DNA of 50,479 nucleotides from Bacteroidales bacterium (GTDB lineage Bacteria > Bacteroidota > Bacteroidia > Bacteroidales > UBA932): the NCBI GenBank assembly GCA_017502125.1, contig JAFVVN010000039.1:75505-125983 (forward strand), written 5' to 3'. The notes under the pieces are model-generated. The model made no database searches. It was given only the letters and a program-made list of their open reading frames with translations, and had not been told where the DNA came from. The number at the start of each line of letters is the position of its first letter. The first letter of the stretch is position 1. Made by a program: the position numbers and the translations under genes. This document shows positions 9,511 to 19,061 of the stretch, one piece after another.

Positions 9511-11106
9511 TTACTTGTTTCTTACGTGAGCAAAAACGCGAAGCTCAGCAACTCCCCACTGGCTCTCAGGCATCTCCTTTGCGAGGTTCATGAACTGTAC
9601 GCCGTCGATGGCATCCTTTTCCATAAGTACGCCGTCCACGTTGTCACGGGTTCTGGTGCAGCAGAGAATGAGAGATCCAAAATCAAATCCCTGAGGAGCC
9701 TTAGATTCATAAGGCTTCTTGATGGTTGTGGATACATAGTAGTTATTGTACTCCCATGTCCAAGGAAGAGCATCCTCCTCTACTGTAAGGCTCTGGATAG
9801 TACCATAAGCAAGACTTCCATCCTCTTTCTTATAGCAGTCGTACTCACGTACGTCAAGAGTCCAAGGCATCCAGTCGTGTCCGCCTGTCAGCTCCACATT
9901 GTCAGGTGCATAGATACCCTCATACTCGAAGATGATCTGATCCACTCTGTTAGGACAATTCTCCTTGCTTGGTCCCTGAGAAGACAGGTTGAAATTAAGT
10001 CTCAGATATGCACCTCTGACAGTTTCGTTGCCATCGATATCATATGCCTTGCTCTTTCCCCAGTTGTTTTCAGGGAATGATGGGATTCTCCAGTAAGTAG
10101 TGAGGTCACCGTCACCTGCATGCCAGAGGTTGTGAGGGGCTACGTCGATATTTGGCTGAGAACCGAACTCGCGGTAACATCCGTCAAATCCTGATGCGTC
10201 GCTTGAGATGACAAACTCTGTGAACTTGGTGAATGAGCCGCCAGCAGAAAGACTTCCGAGGTCAGCAACACCTGTGCGGTCGAGAGTCACTGCAGGCATA
10301 TCCTGAACATACATAAATCCTTCTGTCTTGAAACGTACTGACACACCCTCAGCCATTGCTGCAGGAACTGCAGGGATATAGTACACACCCGGAGCGATGG
10401 TCTCCTGACCTTCAGCCGGAGTGAGGATCACGTGAGGAACACCGTCAAGGACAGTTACTTCAGGAGCTGCATTGTCGTTGATGACAACTGTTGCCTTACC
10501 TGCAAGCGAGTTCTTCGCATTGAGGCTTCTGATGACAACTTCCTTCACATCTGAGTCAGTCACGTTCACCTTCATGTAACCGAGAACGTTGTAGAAATTG
10601 AGGGTCTTGTCAGTCGAAACTGCAACACGGAGGTTGGTAGCAGTCGAAGGAGCACCCACCTTGTCAGCAACATGCTTGTAAGGAAGGATGAGCTCGAGCT
10701 CGTTACCTACGAGGATAACATCTTCTGCATATGGGTATACTGCATATACCTTTTCTGCCTCGAAATCCTCACCGTCGAACTGAGCCTTCTTTCCTTCTTC
10801 TGTGATGGCCTCAGGTGTTGTGAGATATGGAAGAGCAGCTCCTTCGTCAGGATAGATACCGATGGTATCAAGCTCATGCCATACTACAGGAAGATTGTCG
10901 ACTGCCTCGAAGTTGACAGCAGTGTAACCTTCAAGCACTGGTTCCGGTTCTGGCTCGTCATTCGGGTCGTCAGGCTTGTTATTAGGGTCATCAGGCTGCT
11001 CCTGAGGATCCTTGTTTGGATCATCCTGAGGTTCGTCCACAGGATCGCAGGCCAGCAACATCACCGATGTCATGGCCATGAGTGCAAAAAGTCGATTGAA
11101 TTTCAT
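9511..11106 (-). CDS. SusE/F-position surface glycan-binding-type lipoprotein
   Basis: 531 residues with lipobox LLAC at about residue 20. An Asp/Pro-rich spacer (about residues 21-57, repeats of DDPN and PDDP) would hold the protein away from the membrane. Residues of about 60-290 look fimbrillin-like (VVWHELDTIGIY, YAVYPYA, a DRTGVADLG segment). The C-terminal half (about 295-531) has features of an F5/8-type C or related discoidin-like sandwich (WHAGDGDLTTYWR, then YLRLNF and WTLDVREYD). It is the last gene of the SusCD operon, before a strong terminator, the usual place for SusE/SusF-like or SGBP proteins. It probably binds glycan at the cell surface and has no catalytic motif. Family assignment of the C-terminal domain is moderate. 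Confidence 0.8.
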   Translation of the reverse strand: MKFNRLFALMAMTSVMLLACDPVDEPQDDPNKDPQEQPDDPNNKPDDPNDEPEPEPVLEGYTAVNFEAVDNLPVVWHELDTIGIYPDEGAALPYLTTPEAITEEGKKAQFDGEDFEAEKVYAVYPYAEDVILVGNELELILPYKHVADKVGAPSTATNLRVAVSTDKTLNFYNVLGYMKVNVTDSDVKEVVIRSLNAKNSLAGKATVVINDNAAPEVTVLDGVPHVILTPAEGQETIAPGVYYIPAVPAAMAEGVSVRFKTEGFMYVQDMPAVTLDRTGVADLGSLSAGGSFTKFTEFVISSDASGFDGCYREFGSQPNIDVAPHNLWHAGDGDLTTYWRIPSFPENNWGKSKAYDIDGNETVRGAYLRLNFNLSSQGPSKENCPNRVDQIIFEYEGIYAPDNVELTGGHDWMPWTLDVREYDCYKKEDGSLAYGTIQSLTVEEDALPWTWEYNNYYVSTTIKKPYESKAPQGFDFGSLILCCTRTRDNVDGVLMEKDAIDGVQFMNLAKEMPESQWGVAELRVFAHVRNK

Positions 11107-11138
11107 ATCAACAGTTTTTTAGTTAATAATATGGTGGT

Positions 11139-13040
11139 TTAAAGATTGTTCAGATAAACGACCTTTTCAAGTTCGCCGGTCATGTTGGCGGCCGCGTCAT
11201 AGACCGAAGCATTGAAGGCTGCCACTCCGTCAGAGAGGTTCAATTCATCCTTAGGGATGCTCAGCTCAAGGATATAGCCCTCATCCTCGTCGCTGTTGTC
11301 GTCGATTGTTCCGCCAAGGGCGATCTTCAGAACGGCGGCCGATTCGATGACAGACCATTTGCCGGAGTTGTAACGGCTTATAGACGATTTTCCGTCAGGC
11401 AAGATGGTCAATCTCAGTGCGCCATTTGTCACGACGTCTCCAGGAGCAAGCGGAGAAAGGACGAGAGTGACCTTGTCCCTCTTGGATATTGTCTTGTCAT
11501 GAGCCTCCACAAGGAGATATACATTGTCTGAATCACTCGAAGAGCGCACATTGGCAAAGGTGGTCTCTCCCGCATCAAGGTACAAGGCCTCATCAGTGTC
11601 AGCCCAGTCTGAATTGGAAGCATCCACCACCGGTGTCCTCTTGGTGGCACTTATGTCGTGATTGAGGGCGAACTTGGCAAGTGCGATACCTCTTCCGCCG
11701 TCCTGTGAATATTTGTTGGTCATCACAAGAATATGAGGGGCAGTTACAGTCTCGGATGACCATCCGCCATACTTAGGGAAAGGAGAGGAAGCACATACCT
11801 TCTGCCAATTACGAGCCTTATGGTCTCCGATCCTGTACATAAGTCTGGAGTTGCCATTCTGAGTATAGGTAAGCACTGTCTCGCCCGAAGGGAACTGAGC
11901 AAGAGCAGGGCCTATGCCATCCTTTCCTCCGTCAAGGTCATCGATTCTCTTGCAATCAGCCGGCACAGTGTGGTCTTCAGGAAGGTGCACCCAGTTGCCA
12001 TCCTCCGGAGAGAATACCACAGAGATGCTGTGCTTCTGTGCGCTGTTGGTCCATGAATCCACAACCTCCACTGCGAATGCAAACTGCTTGGAGTCATTGA
12101 GCAGGACTCCGACCGGCATCTGGTCACTTGCCAGATTCTGCTGTTTCTTCTCTGACCAATACACAGACCTCATGACAAAGTAAGGATATTCTCCGCGACC
12201 CGGCTCCCATGTCTTGCCTCCATCCTTCGAGATGACAAGGGCTGTACCGGAGTTCGCATCTGAAATCCACGGACGAGGATAGGCGAAATAGCAGTGGATG
12301 TCTCCATTTGGCAACTGAATCATGTGAGGCTCCCAGTTAGGGCCCTTGAAGAGATGGAACTCCTCACCCCAGGTCTGTCCGTTGTCCTTGGAGATCTTGC
12401 CGATGATGCCGTGGTCAAGCCAGCCGTCCAGCTTGTAATAAGACCCCACACTTCTGTAGGAGCTGATCACGAGCAGGTCACCGTTTGAGAGGACTATATG
12501 ATTGGCATTGGTGTAGTCATGTGAGTCCTCCTTTCCAAGGCTGTTGGTCACAAACCTCTGCTTCCAGAGAACACCCTTGCATTCCCAGTTGATGAAGTCC
12601 TTGCTTGTCGCATAGTAGGTGCTGTGACCGTTTCCGTTATTTGATCCCACTGCCGCCTGATATGTAAGGAAATATGTCCCGTCCTTGAGTATAGACACAC
12701 GAGGATAGGCCGGATAGTTGACCTTAAGTGACTTATATGGAATCTCGACATATGCCGATGACATCTTCACAATGGAAGACCTTGACGTGAGTCCTGCATG
12801 AGAATTGACCGCAGCCTTACCCTGATTCAGTTCCTCAAAGAGGGACAGGTTCAGAGACTGAGGTCCCTGAAGGGAATCCTGGGGTTCGTCCTGAGGATTA
12901 TCGGGAAGGGAGTCATTCGGCTGGTCCTGAGGCTCATCCTGAGGGTCCTCAGGAAGAGGAGGCCTCTCACAGGAGCTTACTCCGGTCAACAGGGCGAAAG
13001 CCAGACTGAAAATTCCAAAAGTTATAAGAGTCTTCTTCAT
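11139..13040 (-). CDS. Asp-box beta-propeller lipoprotein with CBM9-like domain, in SusCD operon
   Basis: 633 residues; the lipid Cys is at 24 (VSSC) and is followed by acidic/Pro-rich repeats of the PQDEPQD type (residues 25-60), a flexible surface spacer resembling the one in the next gene. The 'LSLFEELNQG' and 'NSHAG' signatures start the propeller near residue 65. Asp-boxes SKDNGQTW and SKDGGKTW are present, with conserved Glu237 in NWEPH and a second Glu in FAVE. The C-terminal 150 residues are CBM9-like (DWADTDEALYLD, VYLLVEAHDK). It sits 15 bp after susD. As with its four paralogues, GH93-like or sialidase-like hydrolysis, or pure binding, are all possible. Its place next to SusD suggests the first cut at the surface. 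Confidence 0.87.
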   Translation of the reverse strand: MKKTLITFGIFSLAFALLTGVSSCERPPLPEDPQDEPQDQPNDSLPDNPQDEPQDSLQGPQSLNLSLFEELNQGKAAVNSHAGLTSRSSIVKMSSAYVEIPYKSLKVNYPAYPRVSILKDGTYFLTYQAAVGSNNGNGHSTYYATSKDFINWECKGVLWKQRFVTNSLGKEDSHDYTNANHIVLSNGDLLVISSYRSVGSYYKLDGWLDHGIIGKISKDNGQTWGEEFHLFKGPNWEPHMIQLPNGDIHCYFAYPRPWISDANSGTALVISKDGGKTWEPGRGEYPYFVMRSVYWSEKKQQNLASDQMPVGVLLNDSKQFAFAVEVVDSWTNSAQKHSISVVFSPEDGNWVHLPEDHTVPADCKRIDDLDGGKDGIGPALAQFPSGETVLTYTQNGNSRLMYRIGDHKARNWQKVCASSPFPKYGGWSSETVTAPHILVMTNKYSQDGGRGIALAKFALNHDISATKRTPVVDASNSDWADTDEALYLDAGETTFANVRSSSDSDNVYLLVEAHDKTISKRDKVTLVLSPLAPGDVVTNGALRLTILPDGKSSISRYNSGKWSVIESAAVLKIALGGTIDDNSDEDEGYILELSIPKDELNLSDGVAAFNASVYDAAANMTGELEKVVYLNNL

Positions 13041-13055
13041 AGATCTGTCAAACTG

Positions 13056-14828
13056 CTAGTTAATCCATCCGTCATTCTGCTTGAGGGCATCGTTCTTCTC
13101 TACTTCCGAACGAGGTATAGGCCAAAGCTGATAGTAGTCTCCTCCGAGGTTGTATTTCTGGATCATACCGCCCCAGGCATGCATGAGACCGTTATCATTG
13201 CCGAACTTGTCCTCCTTCCATGTCCCCCATCTGAGCTCGTCGAAATAGAGCACCTGCTCTCCGGCAAGTTCCCATTTCCTTTCCATACGTATCCTTTCGC
13301 GGAGTTCATCCTGGGAAGTGACCTGAGCACCCTTATAGTCAGCAGAATTGATTTCAGCCACGCCGGCACGGGCTCTGACCTGATTGACACAGGCAAGTGC
13401 CTCATCAAACTCGTTCTGTTCAATATGGGCCTCTGCAAGTCCGAGAAGCACATCGGCATAGCGGATAAGAGGAATATCCAGAGGGTTATAAGTGACACTG
13501 GTGAACTCGACTCCGACTGCAACAAATTTTCTCAGAGGATAAGAAAGGTTGGTTGGAGCAGCTGTCTCAAGATCCAGAACCGGCTCATTCTTGGAGTCGA
13601 ACGGGAATCTATACACATATGTGAGTTCCGTACCAGTGACTCCACCTACATACTCGGAATAAGGAGTTATGGCAAGAGCTGCAAGACGAGGGTCACGGTT
13701 CGCATAGGCCGCCTTGATACGGTCTTCATTGCCTGATTCGAGGTAAAGGCTCATATCAGCTCCGAGATCTGCCTGATTGGTCTTCTCAGATGAAGACAGA
13801 CCGTCACGAAGGAAATATGCACGTCTTTTTGCAGGCTCCACAGAGCTGTAGCCAGGGATTATGTCATCCCAGTTGAATGGAGATCCGTCCACATTCTCAT
13901 ATGAGTCTGCAAACCTTGCATTCAGATTATATGCATTCTGACCTGTTCCTGCTGTACAGTGGTTACCATAATTATAGCTATATGCCTGACCATAGCCCTT
14001 TTCCTCAGCCATCTGCACAGAGAATATCATCTCGTTGCACTTCTCGTTTGCCTCGGTGAAAAGCTCGGCATAGGTTCCATTGGTATAGAGACCATAACCA
14101 CAGTCTGCCACCTTCTTGAAGTCAGCCTCTGCATTCTCCCACTCCTTCAGCCACAGATAAACCTTTCCTCTGAGAGCATAGGCCGCACCCTTGGTCACAC
14201 GTCCCCAGTCGCCTCCTCCCTGCTCATATTTGTCAGGAAGTGACTCACAGGCGATGCAGTCGTTCAGGTCATTGAGGATAACCTGCCATACACCGGCCTT
14301 GTCTGTGCGGCCGACAGTGAAGTAATATTCAGGAGCATAGTTCTCAAGGAAGACCGGCACTCCACCGTAGAGACAGTTGAGCCTGTAGTACCACCATGCC
14401 CTGAGGAACTTGGCCTCGGCAATTCTCTTTGCCTTAGCCTCCTCAGTCATATCCGGAACCTGATGGAAGTTGTTTATGACGTCATTGGCACGATATATTC
14501 CTTCATAGAAGTTCTGCCACATGGAATTGTACATTCCATCGCCCGTTGTAGCCGCTCCGGTGAGATGCATGTAAGAAGTTCCCACACGGCTGGCATTAGG
14601 ATCGAAGATCTCAGTGAAACAGTCAAGGTTGGTCGCCCACTGGGCCACATGACCGTAACGCAGAGAGTTATATGCTCCCACCACCACTGACTCCGCAGTT
14701 TCTGCTGCAGTGTACATTGTTCCTGAGCTAAGGGATCCTGTAGGTACTTTTGTCAGAAAGTCTTCACACGAGACAAGTGTGATCATCATTGTGACTCCCG
14801 CTGCTATATGTTTCAAATATCTTTTCAT
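13056..14828 (-). CDS. susD: SusD-family glycan-binding outer-membrane lipoprotein
   Basis: 590 residues, lipobox LVSC at about 21 followed by the very typical EDFLTKVPTG. The SusD pattern includes 'AEAKFLRAWWYYRLNCLYGG', a TPR-like helical scaffold, and the usual C-terminal block with 'IPLIRYADVLLGLAEAH', 'VNQVRARAGV' and 'RMERKWELAGE', ending near a 'YQLWPIPRSE' motif. It caps the SusC barrel and binds the oligosaccharide before import. It follows susC by 12 bp. Full length for the family. Confidence 0.97.
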   Translation of the reverse strand: MKRYLKHIAAGVTMMITLVSCEDFLTKVPTGSLSSGTMYTAAETAESVVVGAYNSLRYGHVAQWATNLDCFTEIFDPNASRVGTSYMHLTGAATTGDGMYNSMWQNFYEGIYRANDVINNFHQVPDMTEEAKAKRIAEAKFLRAWWYYRLNCLYGGVPVFLENYAPEYYFTVGRTDKAGVWQVILNDLNDCIACESLPDKYEQGGGDWGRVTKGAAYALRGKVYLWLKEWENAEADFKKVADCGYGLYTNGTYAELFTEANEKCNEMIFSVQMAEEKGYGQAYSYNYGNHCTAGTGQNAYNLNARFADSYENVDGSPFNWDDIIPGYSSVEPAKRRAYFLRDGLSSSEKTNQADLGADMSLYLESGNEDRIKAAYANRDPRLAALAITPYSEYVGGVTGTELTYVYRFPFDSKNEPVLDLETAAPTNLSYPLRKFVAVGVEFTSVTYNPLDIPLIRYADVLLGLAEAHIEQNEFDEALACVNQVRARAGVAEINSADYKGAQVTSQDELRERIRMERKWELAGEQVLYFDELRWGTWKEDKFGNDNGLMHAWGGMIQKYNLGGDYYQLWPIPRSEVEKNDALKQNDGWIN

Positions 14829-14840
14829 AAACTACAGTTG

Positions 14841-17800
14841 TTAAAAAGTGAGATTCAGACCGAGAGAATACTGGCGCAGTGAGGAATAGAGATTATTGTA
14901 ATTGGTATATTCCGGATCGACACCAGGATATGTGGTGAGACAGAAGAGGTTGTCACCTGAAACATATATTCTCAGATTCTTTATCTTGACCTTGTTCATC
15001 CACTTTGACGGCAATGTATAACCGAGGGTAACAGCCTTCAGTTTCATATAGTCCGTGTTGTACAGCCAGAAGGCACTTGCACCACCGTTCTGTTCCGCAC
15101 CATAATTCAATGTCAGACGTCCGTACTTGGAAGTGAGGTTCGTACGTGGGTCATCAGGATTCTCAGGATCATAGAAATAGTGGTCGTAGGCTACTCTGGC
15201 AGGGAAAGTGACTGACGGGCTGGACATGGCATTACAGTTATATGCCTCAGCCTTCCAGAACCTCACTCCACCAAGAGCTCCGATGAAGTTGACTGACAGG
15301 TCAATACCCTTCCATCCGAAATTGAAGTCAAGTCCAAAGAAAGCCAGAGGGTTGAAAGAGCCCATGAATACCCTGTCATTATCATTTCCATAGAAACGGT
15401 CACCGTTGGTATCCGACAGGAGATAGTCTCCGTACCATATTCCATTCTTTCCAATGTCCATATTCTTTGGTCCGAAACGGTTTCCGGCTGCAAACATCGC
15501 CTTGAGCCATTCCATATCCTCAGGAGTACGGATCATACCGTCCTTAGGTCCACCGTCAGGATTGACGGAGCCGTCAGGGAAGAAGTATTCTCCGGTTCCC
15601 TGATATACAGGTACGAGATAGACCTCTCCAAGTGTCCTGCCTTCAACAACGCGGCTTGTTGTATTCTGGTGATAGCTTGTAGTTGAGTATCCGGTCGCTG
15701 TGGTCGCCTCACCGTAGTTGGTCTTGTACTCCCTGACGCCGTTCTCATCTGTAACCCAACCGGCCTCGTATGCGCCACGATATTTGACAACCTTGTTCCA
15801 GTTGCGTGTGATGTTTCCGGAAATGCCATATGTGAAGTCTCCCTTGGAATCCTTCCATCCCAAAGTGAACTCTATACCCCTGTTGAGGATACTGTACATA
15901 TTGGTCTTAGGGGCAGTCTTTGTTCCGAGCGACGAGCTGAGAATAGCCGAAGCAAGGATTCCATCCGTGTATTTGTTATAGAAGTCGGTCTCAAAAGTCA
16001 GTCTGTTGCCGAATGCCGCAAAGTCGAGACCTATGTCAGTGGTCGTGGTGGTCTCCCACTCGAGAGCATTGTTGGACAAGGTCGACACATAACCGGATGT
16101 CAGGACTCCGTCACCGTAGACATAGTTGTAGCCCGAACCGTAACGGGAGATATAGTCATAGTTTCCGATGGAGTGGTTTCCGAGCTTACCCCATGATGCA
16201 CGAAGCTTGAGGTTGTCGATGAAGGCAATGTCCTCCATCCAAGGCTCCTTGTTGATTCTCCATCCTGCAGACACTGAAGGGAAGAAACCCCAACGTGATT
16301 CGCTTGCAAAACGTGAAGAACCGTCATATCTGAAGTTGACCTCAGCCATATAACGGCCGTCATATGCATAGGATGCTCTTCCGAAGAGGGCAGCTGTGGA
16401 ATATGAACTGTAACTTCCGGTGATGGAACTCATATCCACGATATTGTTGAATTCGGAAAGGATGGAATTGGAGAAATGATTCTTGGACATTGACGATGTC
16501 CTGTAATGGTAGTCATAAGCTTCAAAACCCACAATGGCACTCACATCATGCTTTCCGAAAGTCTTGGCCCAGCTGAGATTGGTGGACAGAGTCCAGTCAT
16601 AGGCATTGGTATTGGTCTCTGAGGCTCCTGTTCTTGAAAGGTCACGCTGGTCATAGACAATCTCTCCCTTGCTGAAAGAGAAGGCGCATGAAGGATAGCG
16701 CTTGAAGGTGGAGCGAAGGTCATTCCACTTATAGTTGGCCGATGCGCTGTATCTGAAGCCCAAAGGCAGAGTGATGTTCACGTAGGCTGTAGCATTGACA
16801 TCGTGACTGATATCCATACCATTCGCCTGATGGATGAAGTACCATGAGTTTCGAACCATCGAGTCATCCTCAGTGTTCTCATACCAACCGAACTTGCCAT
16901 CGTAATATGGATAAACAGACGGCAGGGATCTGGCTATCATTCCCACCTGAGAGCCCCAGTCGGTAGTTTCCCTTTCATTCCTATAGCCAAAGAATCTTGC
17001 TCCGATTTCGAGCCAGTCATTGATCTGAGAACTCACATTCGTACGGAACTGGAATCTCTTCACACCCATAGACGCGAATACTCCAGGGTTGTCCATATAG
17101 TCGAGGCTGACACGATACTTGGTCTTTGCACTTGATCCTGTAGCTGACAAGGAGTGCTTCTGATAGATTCCTGGGGTGAACATCTGCTCCATCCACGCCA
17201 CATTCGGATAAGCGACATAGTTCGGATAGCCTGAGGGCGAAATTCCATATGGATCCTTCTCAGCCTCACGCCACAGGTCGATCTTGGCCTGAGAATAGAC
17301 TGCTTCCTTATCTATGTTGTATGCAGCCTCATTGGTGAATTCCATATAGTCCGCGTAGTTGCTCACCTGCTCAAGGGTATTTGCAGGCTCCTGATAAGCG
17401 AATATGGCATTGTACTCGATTGTGGATGAACCTTCCTTTGCACTCTTGGTGGTCACGAGCACGACTCCGTTTGCACCTCTGTTACCATAGATGGCACATG
17501 AAGCTGCATCCTTAAGGATGGAGATGGTCTCGATATCGGTCGGATTCACCTTGGAAAGCGATGATTCGAAGCCGTCGACAATCACCAGAGGTGAAGAATC
17601 ATTGAGAGTACCTATACCTCTGACTCTGATGTCGATAGTTTCGGCACCAGGCATACTTGATGTCTGAGACACCTGCACACCGGCACTTGCACCACGAAGC
17701 ATGGCTGCAGTCGTGGTCACCGGTCTTGACTCTGCGATGTCCGAGTAGTTCACAGTGGCCACAGCACCGGTCACATTGACCTTCTTCTGGACACCGTAAC

Positions 17801-18122
17801 CCACGACCACCGTCTCTTCCAGGAATTCCGAAGAGACTTTCATGATCACGTCTATCACGGCCTTGTCACCGACAGCGATACGCTGCGGCTCAAAACCGAT
17901 GAAGTCGAAAAGGAGGACAGTACCCTTGGCTGCATTGATGGTGTATTTACCGTCGACATCAGTGATGGTACCTGTGGAAGAACCCTCGATCAGAACCGAA
18001 GTTCCAGGAAGAGGATAACCAGCGTCATCCAGAACGGTTCCACTGATCCTGTTCTGGGCATATGCCGCCACTCCTGTGAAGAGGACAAGCAGCATGGTAA
18101 AGCATCTGTATATCTTGTTCAT
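14841..18122 (-). CDS. susC: SusC-family TonB-dependent outer-membrane transporter
   Basis: 1093 residues. Signal peptide about 1-22, then a carboxypeptidase-regulatory-like domain (about 24-105; ISGTVLDDAGYPLPGTSV), the ETVVVGYGVQKK TonB-box-like segment, and a plug domain with 'RGIGTLNDSSPLVIVDGFE' and 'SILKDAASCAIYGNRGANG'. The rest is a 22-strand-type barrel ending YSLGLNLTF. No STN domain precedes it, so signalling to an anti-sigma factor is not indicated; regulation fits the adjacent hybrid regulator. Start at 18122, 20 bp after the fimbrillin-like gene. Imports oligosaccharide with its SusD partner. Confidence 0.97.
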   Translation of the reverse strand: MNKIYRCFTMLLVLFTGVAAYAQNRISGTVLDDAGYPLPGTSVLIEGSSTGTITDVDGKYTINAAKGTVLLFDFIGFEPQRIAVGDKAVIDVIMKVSSEFLEETVVVGYGVQKKVNVTGAVATVNYSDIAESRPVTTTAAMLRGASAGVQVSQTSSMPGAETIDIRVRGIGTLNDSSPLVIVDGFESSLSKVNPTDIETISILKDAASCAIYGNRGANGVVLVTTKSAKEGSSTIEYNAIFAYQEPANTLEQVSNYADYMEFTNEAAYNIDKEAVYSQAKIDLWREAEKDPYGISPSGYPNYVAYPNVAWMEQMFTPGIYQKHSLSATGSSAKTKYRVSLDYMDNPGVFASMGVKRFQFRTNVSSQINDWLEIGARFFGYRNERETTDWGSQVGMIARSLPSVYPYYDGKFGWYENTEDDSMVRNSWYFIHQANGMDISHDVNATAYVNITLPLGFRYSASANYKWNDLRSTFKRYPSCAFSFSKGEIVYDQRDLSRTGASETNTNAYDWTLSTNLSWAKTFGKHDVSAIVGFEAYDYHYRTSSMSKNHFSNSILSEFNNIVDMSSITGSYSSYSTAALFGRASYAYDGRYMAEVNFRYDGSSRFASESRWGFFPSVSAGWRINKEPWMEDIAFIDNLKLRASWGKLGNHSIGNYDYISRYGSGYNYVYGDGVLTSGYVSTLSNNALEWETTTTTDIGLDFAAFGNRLTFETDFYNKYTDGILASAILSSSLGTKTAPKTNMYSILNRGIEFTLGWKDSKGDFTYGISGNITRNWNKVVKYRGAYEAGWVTDENGVREYKTNYGEATTATGYSTTSYHQNTTSRVVEGRTLGEVYLVPVYQGTGEYFFPDGSVNPDGGPKDGMIRTPEDMEWLKAMFAAGNRFGPKNMDIGKNGIWYGDYLLSDTNGDRFYGNDNDRVFMGSFNPLAFFGLDFNFGWKGIDLSVNFIGALGGVRFWKAEAYNCNAMSSPSVTFPARVAYDHYFYDPENPDDPRTNLTSKYGRLTLNYGAEQNGGASAFWLYNTDYMKLKAVTLGYTLPSKWMNKVKIKNLRIYVSGDNLFCLTTYPGVDPEYTNYNNLYSSLRQYSLGLNLTF

Positions 18123-18141
18123 ATCCGAATCCTTTTATTTT

Positions 18142-19017
18142 CTACTTCATTGTATAGGTGTATGACGAACCTGCTTCAAAGGTCTGACGGGCGTTATACA
18201 TTTCCTTGACAGTGGTGACACCGTCGATGTCGGTAACCGCCAGCTTCACACCTCCTGTGACATACTTGGCCTCTCCCATAAGGAAGGACACGGTAAGATA
18301 TCCCGGCTTCATTTCATGACCGGAAGGTCCGAAGTCCACGGTTATGCTCTTGCTGACTGTCGCCTCGTCCTCGGTTATTTCCTTGGTGAAGGCGTCATAT
18401 GTGCCGGAAAATGCGAATCTTCCCTTCCACGAAGTATTGCCCGGATACATTTTGATGGATTTGATGACCTTGCACGCCGTGTCAGGAATCCTTATAGTCA
18501 TCTGGCAGGATGCAGGGGCTGAAAATGTCATTGGCACCGGAGCGATGATGGAAGTCACCGTAGCGCTGGCAACGATGAGCGGAGAAAGAGCCGGAGCATT
18601 CTCATCATATGTGATCACAGATGGAATGTTCACAGGGATCGCTGCAATATCGGTGCACGAAGGATCATAAGGATAATAAGCATAGAATCTGTAGTTGTGG
18701 TCTCCTTTCAGGCCCACGATGGCATCTTCGTCCGTCTTCGAGAAGAAATAATATGGTGCTGCCATTGTATGCGCCATCTTCGAGACAGGAGCAGCCGACA
18801 TGTTCACATCGGTCTGACCGTCTCTGGTGCATGTTCCATAAGCACCGAATGACATTTCTTCGTTCAGGTTGTACTGAAGAGGCAGGGTTGCCTTGAAAGA
18901 CACATCCAGACTTTCGTAATCGAGAGATGTGTTGCCACAATCATCATAGTTCATGCAGCCGGAGAAAAGGGGCAAAGCCGCCACACACAGCCACAGTCTA
19001 TTCAAAACGCGTCTCAT
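18142..19017 (-). CDS. Fimbrillin-like lipoprotein preceding susC
   Basis: 291 residues from the Met at 19017 (MRRVLN, then lipobox FSGC); the frame is open 11 codons further, but the start inside gives a proper signal peptide. After the cysteine comes MNYDDCGN, similar in style to Mfa2/FimB-like lipoproteins. The body has fimbrillin-like elements: 'FKATLPL', 'YRFYAYYPYD', 'MTFSAPASCQMTIRIP' and a final 'FEAGSSYTYTMK' strand. Single domain, about the size of one fimbrillin module. It lies between the regulator and susC, an uncommon slot, so it may be an extra surface glycan-binding or anchoring subunit co-expressed with SusCD. No catalytic motif. Confidence 0.78.
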   Translation of the reverse strand: MRRVLNRLWLCVAALPLFSGCMNYDDCGNTSLDYESLDVSFKATLPLQYNLNEEMSFGAYGTCTRDGQTDVNMSAAPVSKMAHTMAAPYYFFSKTDEDAIVGLKGDHNYRFYAYYPYDPSCTDIAAIPVNIPSVITYDENAPALSPLIVASATVTSIIAPVPMTFSAPASCQMTIRIPDTACKVIKSIKMYPGNTSWKGRFAFSGTYDAFTKEITEDEATVSKSITVDFGPSGHEMKPGYLTVSFLMGEAKYVTGGVKLAVTDIDGVTTVKEMYNARQTFEAGSSYTYTMK

Positions 19018-19047
19018 AAATAATAGGATATTAGTTTTTGTTTTCGG

Positions 19048-19055
19048 CAAATTTA
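19048..19055 (-). promoter_or_regulatory. Possible -7 element for the SusCD operon
   Basis: The minus strand reads TAAATTTG, matching TAnnTTTG, 31 bp upstream of the fimbrillin-like gene start and just past the 19062 stop of the regulator. No good -33 TTTG is seen about 19 bp upstream, as expected for an activator-dependent PUL promoter. The gap is AT-rich and only 44 bp long. Confidence 0.4.
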
Positions 19056-19061
19056 TTATAA

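Noticed and set aside
12798-13736. Plus-strand ORF of 312 aa opposite the propeller and susD genes
   Set aside because: Crosses two well-supported minus-strand genes and shows no recognisable domain.
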